A DNA stretch of 48,048 bases from Fuerstiella sp. (GCA_022447185.1 JAKVAY010000060.1:1-48048); one strand, 5' to 3'; counted from the first letter of the stretch, positions 1 to 9,075 are shown. Notes: generated from the letters alone by a model not told the origin. Made by a program: numbers and translations.

Positions 1-1
1 G

Positions 2-136
2 CCGTGCTGGGATGAGTTGCCGGAAGTCGACGTGCAGCCAATTTTCCACGGAGAACCGGTCCCGTCAGGGGGTGAAGTCTCTTTAGAGCGACGTCCTGGC
101 CTGGGTGTGGAAATCAACGAAGATATCTTTGGCTAA
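2..136 (+). CDS. C-terminal fragment of an enolase-superfamily (mandelate racemase/muconate lactonizing type) enzyme
   Basis: An open frame enters from the left edge and ends at TAA 134-136, giving the last 44 residues. The tail reads PSGGEVSLERRPGLGVEIN followed by EDIFG. The run 'PGLGVEI(N/D)' is the usual C-terminal signature of mandelate racemase/muconate lactonizing enzymes such as sugar-acid dehydratases, where it closes the barrel after the catalytic part. Catalytic and metal-binding residues lie outside the window, so neither the reaction nor the substrate can be named. The next gene on the same strand is a Gfo/Idh/MocA oxidoreductase starting about 125 bases later, a common partner in sugar-acid catabolic loci. 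The family assignment rests on this short tail only. Confidence 0.7.
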   Translation, partial: PCWDELPEVDVQPIFHGEPVPSGGEVSLERRPGLGVEINEDIFG

Positions 137-260
137 GAAATGAACCACGGCTGAAATGATTCTGAATTCCAGCGATGAAACTTAATGGAACAACGGCAGT
201 CTCAGCCGGAGCGACCTGCGTGAATGACGAATCACTGCCGGTCCCGCGACAGTCCTGAAC

Positions 261-1289
261 ATGAATTTCACGAACATGGCCAACGAAGTGAAGAACAGCA
301 AACACCGAATGCTGATTGTGGGTACCGGTTCCATCGGTGAACGACATCTGCGTTGTTATCTGGCAACCGGACGGGCAGAGCCAGGTATCTGTGAAATCGA
401 CGCCCAACTGCGGAACGCCGTTGCAGATCGCTACCAGGTCAAGTCGCAATTTGGTGATGTCCAGGAAGCGCTGACAGAATCCTGGGACGTCGTCCTCGTT
501 GCATCTCCCGCGCATACTCATATTCCAATCGCGGTGAAGGCATGTCAGTCCGGCTGCAATGTGATCATCGAAAAACCACTGTCGACTTCACTGGACGGAA
601 TCGAGCAACTCCGGCAACTGATTGCTCAGAAGAATCTCATTGCCGCTGTAAGCTATCAGTTGCGGTCCAGCCCACTGGTACAGGAGATGAAGGCAGCGCT
701 TGATTCCGGCCGGTTCGGCAAACCGCTTCAGCTCTACATGACGTCGGGCCAAAACTTCGCTTACTACCGTCCGGCTTATCGAGATACCTATTTTGCCGAC
801 CATCGGACAGGTGGCGGAGGGATTCAGGATTCGATTACGCACATGCTGAATCTGGCGGAATGGCTGGTGGGTCCCATGACGCGAATTTCAGTCGATGCGA
901 GCCACCAGAAACTGGCTGGTGTGACGGTGGAAGATACTGTGCACATATTGGCACGGCACGACACGGTGATGGCAAGCTATGCGTTGAATATGTATCAGCA
1001 TGCAAACCACGGGCAGCTCACTGTCGTTTGTGAAGACGGAACGGTGCAGTTCGAAGCTTCGGCAGATCGCTGGCGATTCATGACCGAACCCGACGGGAAG
1101 TGGCACGAATCTGTCCACAGACTTGAAGGCCGCGACGCAATGTACATCAGGAACGCTGACGTCATGCTGGATGTACTTGAGCGGAAGTACGCACCGCTGT
1201 GCAGTCTGGAGGATGCGTTACAGACGCTGCGCGTCAATCTGGCTGCACTCCGGTCAGCAGCAACACACAGCTGGCAGGATATCTCGTGA
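261..1289 (+). CDS. Gfo/Idh/MocA-family NAD(P)-dependent oxidoreductase
   Basis: The 342-residue product has an N-terminal Rossmann fold beginning RMLIVGTGSIGERH (GxGxxG at about residues 21-26) and the family EKP motif at residues 104-106, whose lysine contacts the cofactor and substrate. The rest fits the family's alpha/beta substrate-binding domain. No signal peptide is seen, so it should be cytoplasmic, unlike the Tat-type relative at 32660. Family members oxidise or reduce sugars, inositols and related polyols; the substrate cannot be read here. ATG 261 is taken as start; ATG 276 is an alternative that still leaves the whole Rossmann fold, and neither has a clear Shine-Dalgarno. It follows the enolase-superfamily tail on the same strand, and the next gene converges on it after about 21 bases. 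Confidence 0.9.
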   Translation: MNFTNMANEVKNSKHRMLIVGTGSIGERHLRCYLATGRAEPGICEIDAQLRNAVADRYQVKSQFGDVQEALTESWDVVLVASPAHTHIPIAVKACQSGCNVIIEKPLSTSLDGIEQLRQLIAQKNLIAAVSYQLRSSPLVQEMKAALDSGRFGKPLQLYMTSGQNFAYYRPAYRDTYFADHRTGGGGIQDSITHMLNLAEWLVGPMTRISVDASHQKLAGVTVEDTVHILARHDTVMASYALNMYQHANHGQLTVVCEDGTVQFEASADRWRFMTEPDGKWHESVHRLEGRDAMYIRNADVMLDVLERKYAPLCSLEDALQTLRVNLAALRSAATHSWQDIS

Positions 1290-1310
1290 AATGACTCCCA
1301 ATGATCTCGG

Positions 1311-1922
1311 TCATGAATCAGAGTCTACAAACATCCCGACACTGCGAAGGGCTTTGGCAATGCGTTCGGCCATCAGACGATAGCCATCGTCGTTGGGGTG
1401 AATCTGATCGGCAAGCAGGCCTGAATTGGAAGTGATGCCGTCGAGAATGTCGGGGACATAGAGCACGCCGTGAATGTCACAGAGTGTGCCATAGTGTTTG
1501 CTGCGGGCTCGGTTGAGCGGTCCAACGACCCCCGTGAAAACAACGAAATTGCCGGTACTGGTCAATTCGCTGAAGATCATGGCGAGGTTCTCTTTAGTTT
1601 CCTGCCAGTTAACGCGGCGGAGGATGTCGTTGCCACCCAGCGTAACAACAACGATGCCAAATTTGTGATCATTGAAGCGGCCGAGCCTGTTGACACCATC
1701 GATGGTGGTGTCGCCGGACGCGCCCCAGTTGGTAACTTCGGCGTTGAGTATCCTGCCGAGTTGCGCGGGATAGCTGGTGGTCTCACGAGCGGAGGCACCG
1801 ACACCCGTGACAAGACTGTCACCGAAGCAGCAGATCGTCAGGTTGCGAGGCGGGTTGTTGGTGAGCGAAGGCGAGCCGCAACCGCAGGCCAGCAACAGCA
1901 GAAGTGGGACAATTCGTATCAT
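1311..1922 (-). CDS. GDSL/SGNH-family esterase or lipase, predicted lipoprotein
   Basis: The 203-residue protein starts MIRIVPLLLLLACGCG, a short lipoprotein signal with lipobox L-L-A-C and Cys13 as the lipidation site. SGNH hydrolase blocks follow: block I CFGDSL (catalytic Ser36), block III GGND (residues 96-99), and block V DQIHP (Asp172, His175). Length and order match TesA/arylesterase-like SGNH hydrolases, which cleave acyl or acetyl esters; the substrate is unknown. A TTG at 1931 would add three residues, but ATG 1922 puts a basic residue just before the hydrophobic stretch and is preferred. It lies downstream of the DUF4838-LRR gene on the same strand with about 190 bases between, so cotranscription is possible but not shown. 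A cell-surface deacetylase acting on polysaccharide is an inference from context. Confidence 0.88.
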   Translation of the reverse strand: MIRIVPLLLLLACGCGSPSLTNNPPRNLTICCFGDSLVTGVGASARETTSYPAQLGRILNAEVTNWGASGDTTIDGVNRLGRFNDHKFGIVVVTLGGNDILRRVNWQETKENLAMIFSELTSTGNFVVFTGVVGPLNRARSKHYGTLCDIHGVLYVPDILDGITSNSGLLADQIHPNDDGYRLMAERIAKALRSVGMFVDSDS

Positions 1923-2102
1923 TGGGTCCAAATATAAACAAAAAGACGCCGCAACGACGCCCGGTTCAGGAACGGTAATTGGACTGATGACTGTCAGGAA
2001 GACATTCGCTCATCGGCACGAAGACGATCGTCAGGATTCACAAAGCCGAGCCTCGGGCAAAACAGCAGAAAACCGTCACGGACGCTATTGCTGTGGTTAT
2101 CG

Positions 2103-2123
2103 CCGGCAGCTTAATACTGCCGG
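2103..2123 (-). terminator. Hairpin spanning the stop codon of the DUF4838-LRR gene
   Basis: Perfect 7-bp arms CCGGCAG (2103-2109) and CTGCCGG (2117-2123) flank a 7-base loop containing the TAA stop (minus strand) of the upstream gene. There is no T-tract after it on the minus strand, so an intrinsic terminator is uncertain; it could instead be an mRNA 3'-end stabiliser. Confidence 0.3.
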
Positions 2124-4606
2124 ATGTGAACACCGGGAATTGCACGGCGTAACGCATCGACCGCGTCATCGGTCACCTGCGTTACGTCGTAAAGATTCAG
2201 TAATTTGAGCTTCCTGAGTTGTTCCAGGTCGCCAATCCCGGAATCAGTTAAGGCAGTCGTATAGATACTGAGGTGCTCCAGATCGCGCAGAGTCACAACG
2301 TCAGCAAGACCGTCATCTGTAATCTTTGTGGACCACAATTCCAGATGCCGCAGGTGCCTCATACTGCGGATGATCTTCATCGACTCGTTTCCGACGTTAG
2401 TGTGACCGAGTGTGAGCACCTCCAGTTTCTTCAGATTTTCAAGAGACTGTATGCCGCGGTCCGTAATGTTCGTTCCGACATTCTTCGCATCACCACCCAA
2501 ATACAACTCACTCAGGTTTTCCAGCTGTTCAAGGTGAACAAGTCCTTCGTCAGTGACGACGGTGTAGCGTAAGTCCAGAGACCTGAGTTGAGTCAGTCCC
2601 GCCAGTACCGCGAGACCGGTATCCGTAACATCGGAGCCACACAGATCAAGATGTCGCACTCCGATCAGGTCTGCGACCGCGAGGCCGTCGTCGTCAGAAA
2701 TCCAGGGATCGGCAGGATCTTCGACAATGCCACTTCGCAGCAGTCGGCGAATGTCGCGATAGTAGGATCGCTCCGTTTGCGCATTGTTTCCCTGGTAACT
2801 TTCCCCCATATGCGTTACGCGAATCGCACGCGCCGTCTCCAGGAATCTGCGTCCTGCGATACGAACGGAATCAGGGGCAGCATAATCCGGGTCATTCTCC
2901 ATGTCCTCGAACGCATGATTGAGGACCGTCTTCCACACCGGCAATCGGAGCGTCGCGACCCACAGCCGATGATTGTACGTATCTACGCTGGCCTCAGCTT
3001 CCGAGAGTATCTCATCAGCAATCCGAATGTAGCGTTCCTCATCGATGCGAGTGAATATCCGCTCTTCATCACCGCGCGACGGAGCTTTTTCCCCGTAGTC
3101 ATCGTGCATGAAATCGAGAAATCGCAGGACATGTTCTGCAGCCGTGCCGTAGTAAAAACGACAGAATTCTTCAATCTCACTGCGGCTGTCGTTTTGCGGC
3201 CGCCACATAGCTCGAGCCAGCAGGTAGTAGCGCAGTGTCTGAAAATCGGTCCCAGGACTTTGCGTGTTCTGCGCGAAACACCCCTTGACCCTGTACTTCT
3301 CGTTCATCACCCGGATGTTGTGAGCGATGTAACGTAAATTCGGATTTGGTTTAAAATAGTCTCCATAGCGGAGGGTGTGTTTGGTCCAGACGTACAGGGA
3401 GCCGTTTCCTGCCGTCCGGCGCCATTGGGTGAAACGATCGTTCATCAGCTGCATCCCTGGTTTGGACAGGTCATCGAACCTGTATCGCCAGTCGATGCTG
3501 CTGGTCCCCTCGATGATGACATTGGACGCAGGTTTCGTCCTGTTTGGTGTGTCGGACTGGTAGAACATTGTTTTGATCAGGGCGTTCGGATACTCCCGAG
3601 CAACACGTTCCGCAATGGAGTTAACAACCCTTACCTGCGGTCCACCACCGCCCCGGGTGACGCCTTCTTCAACGTTGAGCGACCGGCAGTCGTCACACTG
3701 ACAATGCCACGGGCTGTCATTGGCTGAAACTGAAACAACGTATTTGTTGTAGGGGTTTTGCTGATGAGCTTCTTCGAGCCAGGACAGCACTATCTCCATG
3801 CTGATCCGCAGAACATCCGGATTTGTCATGCACGGTTGAGTGATGATTCCCCTGTAACTGTCGCGGCGTTTGCCGTCGATGAATGCAAAATACTCCGGAT
3901 GGTCCGCGAAGTACGTTTCGTGTGGCAGGAACGCCTGAAATGTATGGGTCGGTCGCCCAATCATCTTGACGCCACCGAGCTTCTTTTCATCCAGAACCTG
4001 ATAGGAAATTCCGTTCATGCGGTTCCGCAGTGTTGCGTCGCCCAGCAGACCACCTTCCCAGATCGTGCGGCGTTCCAGTGGAGGCCCGTAGCTGCGGGAT
4101 TTCGCGGCGATCTTTAACGTGGGCCGCCACGGGATGTGATTGACATGGTGTGCCAGAAAACGCACCCCCAGCTCAACGTCGAGAAAATCGTACACGCCGT
4201 ACAGCGTCGCCCTCGGGACGTTGCCCATGATCAGAAGTCGAGTTTTCTCACGGACAATTGCAAAGCCTTCCCAGTTGTCGATTCGCAGAGCGGGTGGAAG
4301 ATCGTTGAGATTCCTGCGCGACGTATTACCGAGCACGATCTCGGTATCGGTGGCAGGCGTGTCATCGTGTCTCACCGGAAAAGTGGCACCGGTCATCTTC
4401 CTGAGGAACAAGGCGAGTTCCTCAGCGGCCAGCTGTTCAGCTGCGTGAGCTTCAGCGGCAATCACAATCGAATACCGCGTAATTCCTTCCTCTGCCAGCA
4501 CGATCAGAGATGCCGGCTCCCTGGCGGCAATTCCCGCTGACAGAGCAGGAGCCGACAACACCAGAACGACAATTGAGCGTAATAAGTTTCGACGTCGTTT
4601 CGACAT
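2111..4606 (-). CDS. Secreted DUF4838-type protein with C-terminal leucine-rich repeats
   Basis: The 831-residue protein begins with a basic, hydrophobic signal peptide (MSKRRRNLLRSIVVLVLSAP, cleavage near residue 25-28). Residues about 30-150 resemble the N-terminal domain shared by DUF4838 and alpha-glucuronidase-like proteins (a block reading AAEQLAAEELALFLRKMTG, then GVYDFLDVELGVRFL). The central part carries DUF4838-like text such as HPEYFAFIDGKR, NDSPWHCQCDDCR and a block like MFYQSDTPNRT. From about residue 625 to the end there are six or seven LRRs of the 'LxxLxLxxTxVTDxGLxxL' type. The family is thought to be carbohydrate-related, but no catalytic residues can be assigned. LRRs usually bind protein or surface ligands. 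ATG 4606 is the only sensible start; no strong Shine-Dalgarno. The stop lies within a hairpin. Confidence 0.82.
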   Translation of the reverse strand: MSKRRRNLLRSIVVLVLSAPALSAGIAAREPASLIVLAEEGITRYSIVIAAEAHAAEQLAAEELALFLRKMTGATFPVRHDDTPATDTEIVLGNTSRRNLNDLPPALRIDNWEGFAIVREKTRLLIMGNVPRATLYGVYDFLDVELGVRFLAHHVNHIPWRPTLKIAAKSRSYGPPLERRTIWEGGLLGDATLRNRMNGISYQVLDEKKLGGVKMIGRPTHTFQAFLPHETYFADHPEYFAFIDGKRRDSYRGIITQPCMTNPDVLRISMEIVLSWLEEAHQQNPYNKYVVSVSANDSPWHCQCDDCRSLNVEEGVTRGGGGPQVRVVNSIAERVAREYPNALIKTMFYQSDTPNRTKPASNVIIEGTSSIDWRYRFDDLSKPGMQLMNDRFTQWRRTAGNGSLYVWTKHTLRYGDYFKPNPNLRYIAHNIRVMNEKYRVKGCFAQNTQSPGTDFQTLRYYLLARAMWRPQNDSRSEIEEFCRFYYGTAAEHVLRFLDFMHDDYGEKAPSRGDEERIFTRIDEERYIRIADEILSEAEASVDTYNHRLWVATLRLPVWKTVLNHAFEDMENDPDYAAPDSVRIAGRRFLETARAIRVTHMGESYQGNNAQTERSYYRDIRRLLRSGIVEDPADPWISDDDGLAVADLIGVRHLDLCGSDVTDTGLAVLAGLTQLRSLDLRYTVVTDEGLVHLEQLENLSELYLGGDAKNVGTNITDRGIQSLENLKKLEVLTLGHTNVGNESMKIIRSMRHLRHLELWSTKITDDGLADVVTLRDLEHLSIYTTALTDSGIGDLEQLRKLKLLNLYDVTQVTDDAVDALRRAIPGVHIRQY

Positions 4607-5282
4607 GAGCAGATTGATGAATCGTTGTTTGGCCGGTCAGCTCGTACAAATAAACCCAGCGAGTTGCTGTGATTATTTCTCGCACCATTTCGAATCAAAA
4701 CAGGCATCAGAAGATCAAATCACGTATCTTACCGAACTCGGCAGCAGTTCATCGACAATTTGCCACAGAAATGCTGCACGACACGGTCGTCATTCGCATC
4801 GAAGCAGGTGTCCGCTGCCGTTTCCAGGGATCAGTGGGAACTGCCGGGACTTTGGTTCGCACACCGAAACTGACAGGATGTCCGCGGGCAAACAGGGGCG
4901 CAACAGGTCAACCACAGTCAGCATTCATTGCAGCTGACACTCCAGGGGTGTCGATAGTCATATCTGTCTTCAATCCTTCCGGTTGTGGATCAATGACACC
5001 AGGTTCCCGAACATTCAGAAATGAAAACACTCACATTTGATCACAGATTGTCACACTTTTACCGACCGCAGGTTTATTCTCTCCTGAGATATCCACCGGG
5101 AAACAAGGAAATCCGGAGAGGGCTTGAGTTGACGCTGTATTCTTTGGACAATCAAAAGGTGAATCGATTCTGCAGTGGTCAGTATTCAACACCTATGATT
5201 GATCTGAATTTTGTATTCTTTTGCGCGAGTGGAAATCGCTTATAGCGACATCAAAGGTGCAGTTGTTGGATAAGGAAATGTC
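4607..5282. other. 676-base intergenic region with no supported gene
   Basis: This divergent region separates the DUF4838-LRR gene (minus) from the first DUF1501 gene (plus). Overlapping open frames here are of low-complexity composition, lack ribosome binding sites and resemble no family I know. It probably holds promoters for both genes. A TTGACG at about 5127 resembles a -35 box but has no convincing -10 partner, so no promoter is called. Confidence 0.5.
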
Positions 5283-6641
5283 ATGTTGACGGTCCAGGGT
5301 TCCGACCTGAAATTATGCGACGGTGTCGCCAGACGCTCCTTTCTGCAGATTGGCGCCCTGGGAATGGGTGGGATCAGTCTGCCTCAGCTGTTGCAGGCCG
5401 AATCGGCAGCTGGCGCAGGCTCTTCACACAAATCCGTCATCATGGTTTTTCTGACAGGGGGACCGCCGCACCAGGATATGGTTGACCTGAAACCACAGGC
5501 TCCCGTCGAATATCGCGGAGAATTTTCCCCTATCCGAACCAACGTAGCCGGAGTTGACTTTTGCGAATATATGCCGTTGCTGGCTCAGCGAATGGACCGG
5601 CTCGCAGTGATTCGATCACTGGTCGGTTCAGAAGGTCGACATTCTGCATATCAGTGCCTGCACGGGCATCCCACATTGAACCAGCCACCAGGAGGCTGGC
5701 CGTGTTTCGGTTCAGCTGTTTCAAAGCTGCAGGGACTGGTCAATCATGAAGTACCGGCCGCTGTGAGTTTGCAGCCCAAAATAGGAAATTCCGGATGGTC
5801 GCAGCCGGGCCAACCAGGTTTCGCAGGCATGCGTCATGCACCGTTTGCCGCCAATGCACCGGGCAGCAGCCACATGGTGTTGAACGGAATCAATCAAAAA
5901 ACACTGCGTGATCGTCAGTCGCTTCTGCGAAATATGGAGTCGTTGCGAAAGCAACTGGACACAACCGACCTGATTGACGGTATGGATGCTTTCTACAGAC
6001 AGGCTTTCGAAATCCTGACGTCGGGCAAACTGGTGGAAGCGCTGGACGTTGAAAAGGAAGATCCTGTTGTACGGGAGCGTTATGGTCGCGGATCAAAAGA
6101 ACCAGCAGGTTACGGCGATGCTGGCTGGCTGCGAAATGAGGACTTTCTGGTGGCACGCCGTCTGGTGGAAGCAGGTGCTCGGGTTGTGACACTGTCGTTC
6201 GGTCGCTGGGATTGGCATGGTCAGCCGCATGGAACGAACTTCGACAACGCGCGGGATCATATTCCGGCACTCGATCAGGCTCTTTCGGCCCTTCTGGACG
6301 ACTTGAAGGAACGCGGTCTTGACCGCGATACCTCTGTCGTCGTGTGGGGCGAATTCGGCCGCACACCAAAGATCAACCCTGGAGGTGGCCGCGATCACTG
6401 GCCGCAGGTTGGCTGCGCAATGCTTGCGGGTGGTGGAATTCGAACAGGTCAGGTGATTGGTGCAACGAATGCGCGAGCGGAACACGCGACAGATCGGCCT
6501 GTGCACTTTCAGGAAATCTTCTCGACGCTGTATCACAACCTCGGTATCAACACTGATCGCGACACGATCAGGGACCTGACGGGACGACCACAATATCTGG
6601 TCGATCATTCGCAGTATCGGGCATTACCGGAACTGGTTTGA
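5283..6641 (+). CDS. DUF1501-family protein with Tat-like signal
   Basis: The 452-residue protein carries RRSFLQIGALGMGG at about residues 18-31, a twin-arginine export signal typical of the family. Characteristic blocks follow: FLTGGPPHQDMVDLKP, FGRWDWHGQPHG, and VVWGEFGRTPKINPGGGRDHWP. DUF1501 has an alkaline phosphatase/sulfatase-like fold with a metal-binding pattern, but no activity is firmly established. The start is supported by AAGGA seven bases before ATG 5283. In planctomycetes DUF1501 genes usually sit next to a DUF1549/DUF1553 cytochrome-type partner; here none is present on either side. The WD40 gene follows on the same strand after about 120 bases and could be cotranscribed. Confidence 0.9.
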   Translation: MLTVQGSDLKLCDGVARRSFLQIGALGMGGISLPQLLQAESAAGAGSSHKSVIMVFLTGGPPHQDMVDLKPQAPVEYRGEFSPIRTNVAGVDFCEYMPLLAQRMDRLAVIRSLVGSEGRHSAYQCLHGHPTLNQPPGGWPCFGSAVSKLQGLVNHEVPAAVSLQPKIGNSGWSQPGQPGFAGMRHAPFAANAPGSSHMVLNGINQKTLRDRQSLLRNMESLRKQLDTTDLIDGMDAFYRQAFEILTSGKLVEALDVEKEDPVVRERYGRGSKEPAGYGDAGWLRNEDFLVARRLVEAGARVVTLSFGRWDWHGQPHGTNFDNARDHIPALDQALSALLDDLKERGLDRDTSVVVWGEFGRTPKINPGGGRDHWPQVGCAMLAGGGIRTGQVIGATNARAEHATDRPVHFQEIFSTLYHNLGINTDRDTIRDLTGRPQYLVDHSQYRALPELV

Positions 6642-6761
6642 GGTAAAGACTGATCATTCGCATGAGGTGACAGAGTCTGCCGGACGGAATCAGCCATCGG
6701 CGTTTTCGGTGTACCCGTGTGCCGATTCAACTTAATCGTGGCAAAGGGACAGTGACTGTTC

Positions 6762-7643
6762 GTGGCTATTGAACCGACTCTTACGCTGCGGCACAACAAC
6801 GCCGTCTACTCCGTCACCTTTTCTTCCGATGGCGCTTTGCTGGCAACCGGCAGTCTTGGTAAATCGATCAGGATCTGGGAACTACCCTCCGGCCGGGAAA
6901 AACTGCATCTGAGGGGACACAACGAGGCCGTCTGTGCCCTCGTTTTTCAGCAAGGCGACTCGACACTGCTGTCAGCAAGTCTGGATAAGACGTTGCGGAT
7001 CTGGGATCCTGCATCGGGAACACTCCGATCCACTATGACCGGACATTCTCAGTATTTGACGTGCATGGCACCATCACCCGTCGGTACGATTGCCGTTTCC
7101 GGTTCTCACGACAAGAATCTGATCCTGTGGGATATCTCCACCGGTCGCCAGATGGCTACTCTCTCGGGACACACAGATTTCGTCAGTTGTGTCGCGTTTT
7201 CTCCCGACGGTCAGTTTGTCGCCTCTGGCGGACGTGATTTCCTGATTCGCATCTGGGACGTTCAGTCGAAACACCAGGTCCGTGAATTTGGACCCCATCC
7301 AAATCGAATCAAATGCCTGGCGTTCTCACCGGACGGAGCCACGATTGCTGCAACCGATGATTCCTCCGTGATTCGACTGTGGAACTTCACCTCCGGAGCA
7401 ATCGAGCGCACGTTTGAAGAACACAGTCGCCCTGTGAAAACGGTTGCATTTTCTCCGGACGGCCGACAACTGGCGTCCGGCGGTACCGACGCAACGGTCC
7501 TGATTCGCGAGACTGCATCGGGAGAAATACTCCACAAGCTGCAGGGACACCGAAACACGATCTACGACCTTGCCTGGTCAGCAGACGCCAGTCGTCTGGC
7601 TTCAGCTGCGTTCGACCGAACGGCGTGTGTGTGGGAACTCTGA
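6762..7643 (+). CDS. Seven-repeat WD40 protein
   Basis: The whole 293-residue protein is seven consecutive WD40 repeats, each about 42 residues, with the usual pattern GH...V..VAFSPDG..LASGG.D..IRIWD..SG. Seven repeats are enough to close one beta-propeller. No signal peptide, membrane segment or catalytic domain is fused to it, so it is probably a cytoplasmic interaction scaffold with unknown partners. Start is GTG 6762: an in-frame stop lies just upstream, and an AAAGGGA element is about 12 bases before it. Repeats 5 and 6 are the most divergent (PH and EH replace GH; repeat 6 has LIRE in place of the terminal IWD). It ends about 65 bases before a strong bidirectional terminator. Confidence 0.92.
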   Translation: MAIEPTLTLRHNNAVYSVTFSSDGALLATGSLGKSIRIWELPSGREKLHLRGHNEAVCALVFQQGDSTLLSASLDKTLRIWDPASGTLRSTMTGHSQYLTCMAPSPVGTIAVSGSHDKNLILWDISTGRQMATLSGHTDFVSCVAFSPDGQFVASGGRDFLIRIWDVQSKHQVREFGPHPNRIKCLAFSPDGATIAATDDSSVIRLWNFTSGAIERTFEEHSRPVKTVAFSPDGRQLASGGTDATVLIRETASGEILHKLQGHRNTIYDLAWSADASRLASAAFDRTACVWEL

Positions 7644-7709
7644 CCACGGACGACAGAATGACGAAACTGACTCTCGATGACGGACGTCTTTGCGCCGAGA
7701 CCAAATGAA

Positions 7710-7736
7710 AAGAAGCCCACGTCTTGTGGGCTTCTT
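7710..7736. terminator. Bidirectional intrinsic terminator between WD40 and YTV genes
   Basis: Perfect 11-bp stem: AAGAAGCCCAC (7710-7720) pairs with GTGGGCTTCTT (7726-7736) around a 5-base loop. The A-rich left foot and T-rich right foot let it work for both converging genes, ending at 7643 (plus) and 7777 (minus). Confidence 0.85.
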
Positions 7737-7776
7737 CACAATTCAGTCGCTGATTTCTCAGCAGGTTCGTCTGACT

Positions 7777-9075
7777 TTACTTGCAGCCATCACAAGCCGG
7801 TACACATGGATCGCAGCAGACGGGAACCTTGCGGCAGACCAGTCGAGGGACACATCGTGTCATCGTGACGGGGACCTGTCGAGGAACACATTTGGTGCGA
7901 GTTGTCATTCGGGTTTCACAAACCTGACGGCAGGTGGTGTAGGGCACCTTGCGAGTACAGGTCTGCTTCACCATCCGGCAGCAGGTGTAAGGAATCTTTT
8001 TGGTGACACAATGTGTCTCCATTCGACACCTGGTGTAAGGAATCTTCTTCGTAACACAGTGGTTCGTCCAGGTGCAGGTTGTATAAGGAATCCGCTTCCT
8101 GCATGTTTCAGTCACCATGCTGCAGACCGTATACGGCACCTGCTTTGAACACGTTTCTGTCGTGAACGAGCAGGTCGTGTATGGAACGCGTCGTGTGCAG
8201 GTTTGAGGAATACGACGACAGACGGTGTACGGCACTTTCTTGTGGCAGACTTCCGGAACCATGCGTGTACACTGAATCTGCTTCTTGACGACTTTCGGGC
8301 ACCAAACACGGCAGCAGACCGTGCGTCCAGGACACTGAACCTGTGTCTGGACCATACAGCAGGGATTGCATGGATCCGGAACACACTTAGTGACGACGGG
8401 GCCAGGAATGTGTCGCGTCGTCGTTTTCCATTCACCACAGCAGACATCGACATAACGCGTTTCGGTGACAGGCCTGCACACTGTGTAGCATACGTCACGG
8501 TAACAGGTCTGACTTTCCGTCTTCCATGTCGTGTAGCATTCGTCACGGTAGCAGGTCTTGTAACAGGGTTTGCAGACCTTGTAGCACACTGTTCGGTAAC
8601 AGGTCTTGTAACAGGGTTTGCAAATGTTGTAGCAAACATCTCGGTAACACGTCTTGTAGCAGGGTTTGCGAACATTGCAGGTAACCGTGCGATAACAGGT
8701 TTCCATCACCGGCTTGCTGATTTTTTGCTGAATACAGCGATACTTTGTCTCGTACACAGGCTTACATACTGTGTAGCACTCGTCCCGGTAACAGGTGTCG
8801 TACACATTTCGGACACATTGAACCGGCACAGTCTCGGTGCACTGATCGTAGACTGTTTTCATACATGTGTACTGCTGTTGTTCCATGACAACTTCAGTGA
8901 CTGTGCGATATTGTGGACAGCAGTCACATTTCGCTGCAGCGAAATCTCCGCATTCGTTGCAGGCCTGGGCGGGGCAACTTGCAAAACTGCCTGCTCCGCA
9001 CAGCCCGGCCATTAGCAGACCACTGTTTAGCAGTACTGTCACTGCAGCAGCGGCTCCAACCATGAGCCTTCTCAT
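7777..9075 (-). CDS. Secreted cysteine-rich YTV-repeat protein, candidate cell-wall structural protein
   Basis: Start is set at ATG 9075 because GAGGT lies about 9 bases upstream and the product then opens with a clean signal peptide (MRRLMVGAAAAVTVLLNSGL). The mature chain has about 65 cysteines in 432 residues (15%). Two repeat blocks share a 16-residue period: CYKTCYRDVCYNICKP-type units in the middle, and units like CTRRVPYTTCSFTTET repeated about six or seven times toward the C-terminus. The VPYTxC core is the hallmark of the YTV repeat described from Rhodopirellula baltica, where such proteins are linked to the proteinaceous cell wall. High Cys, Tyr, Lys and Arg suggest a disulfide-crosslinked sheet or fibre (inference). 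It diverges from the Tyr/His-rich protein gene at 9610 and ends at a strong terminator. Confidence 0.85.
   Translation of the reverse strand: MRRLMVGAAAAVTVLLNSGLLMAGLCGAGSFASCPAQACNECGDFAAAKCDCCPQYRTVTEVVMEQQQYTCMKTVYDQCTETVPVQCVRNVYDTCYRDECYTVCKPVYETKYRCIQQKISKPVMETCYRTVTCNVRKPCYKTCYRDVCYNICKPCYKTCYRTVCYKVCKPCYKTCYRDECYTTWKTESQTCYRDVCYTVCRPVTETRYVDVCCGEWKTTTRHIPGPVVTKCVPDPCNPCCMVQTQVQCPGRTVCCRVWCPKVVKKQIQCTRMVPEVCHKKVPYTVCRRIPQTCTRRVPYTTCSFTTETCSKQVPYTVCSMVTETCRKRIPYTTCTWTNHCVTKKIPYTRCRMETHCVTKKIPYTCCRMVKQTCTRKVPYTTCRQVCETRMTTRTKCVPRQVPVTMTRCVPRLVCRKVPVCCDPCVPACDGCK
8546..8689 (-). repeat. Three 48-bp tandem coding repeats in the YTV gene
   Basis: Units start at 8546, 8594 and 8642, exactly 48 bases apart, each with the plus-strand core AGGTCTTGTAACAGGGTTTG or a close variant. 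They encode the 16-residue CYKTCYR..CY..CKP unit. The exact period and high identity point to recent internal duplication within the gene. Confidence 0.85.

Noticed and set aside
8546..8689. Regular 48-bp repeats resembling a CRISPR array
   Set aside because: The units are contiguous, have no unique spacers, and encode the protein repeat.
8203..9015. 270-residue plus-strand frame
   Set aside because: It is antisense to the YTV gene and mirrors its repeats; the minus strand gives a coherent signal peptide and repeats.
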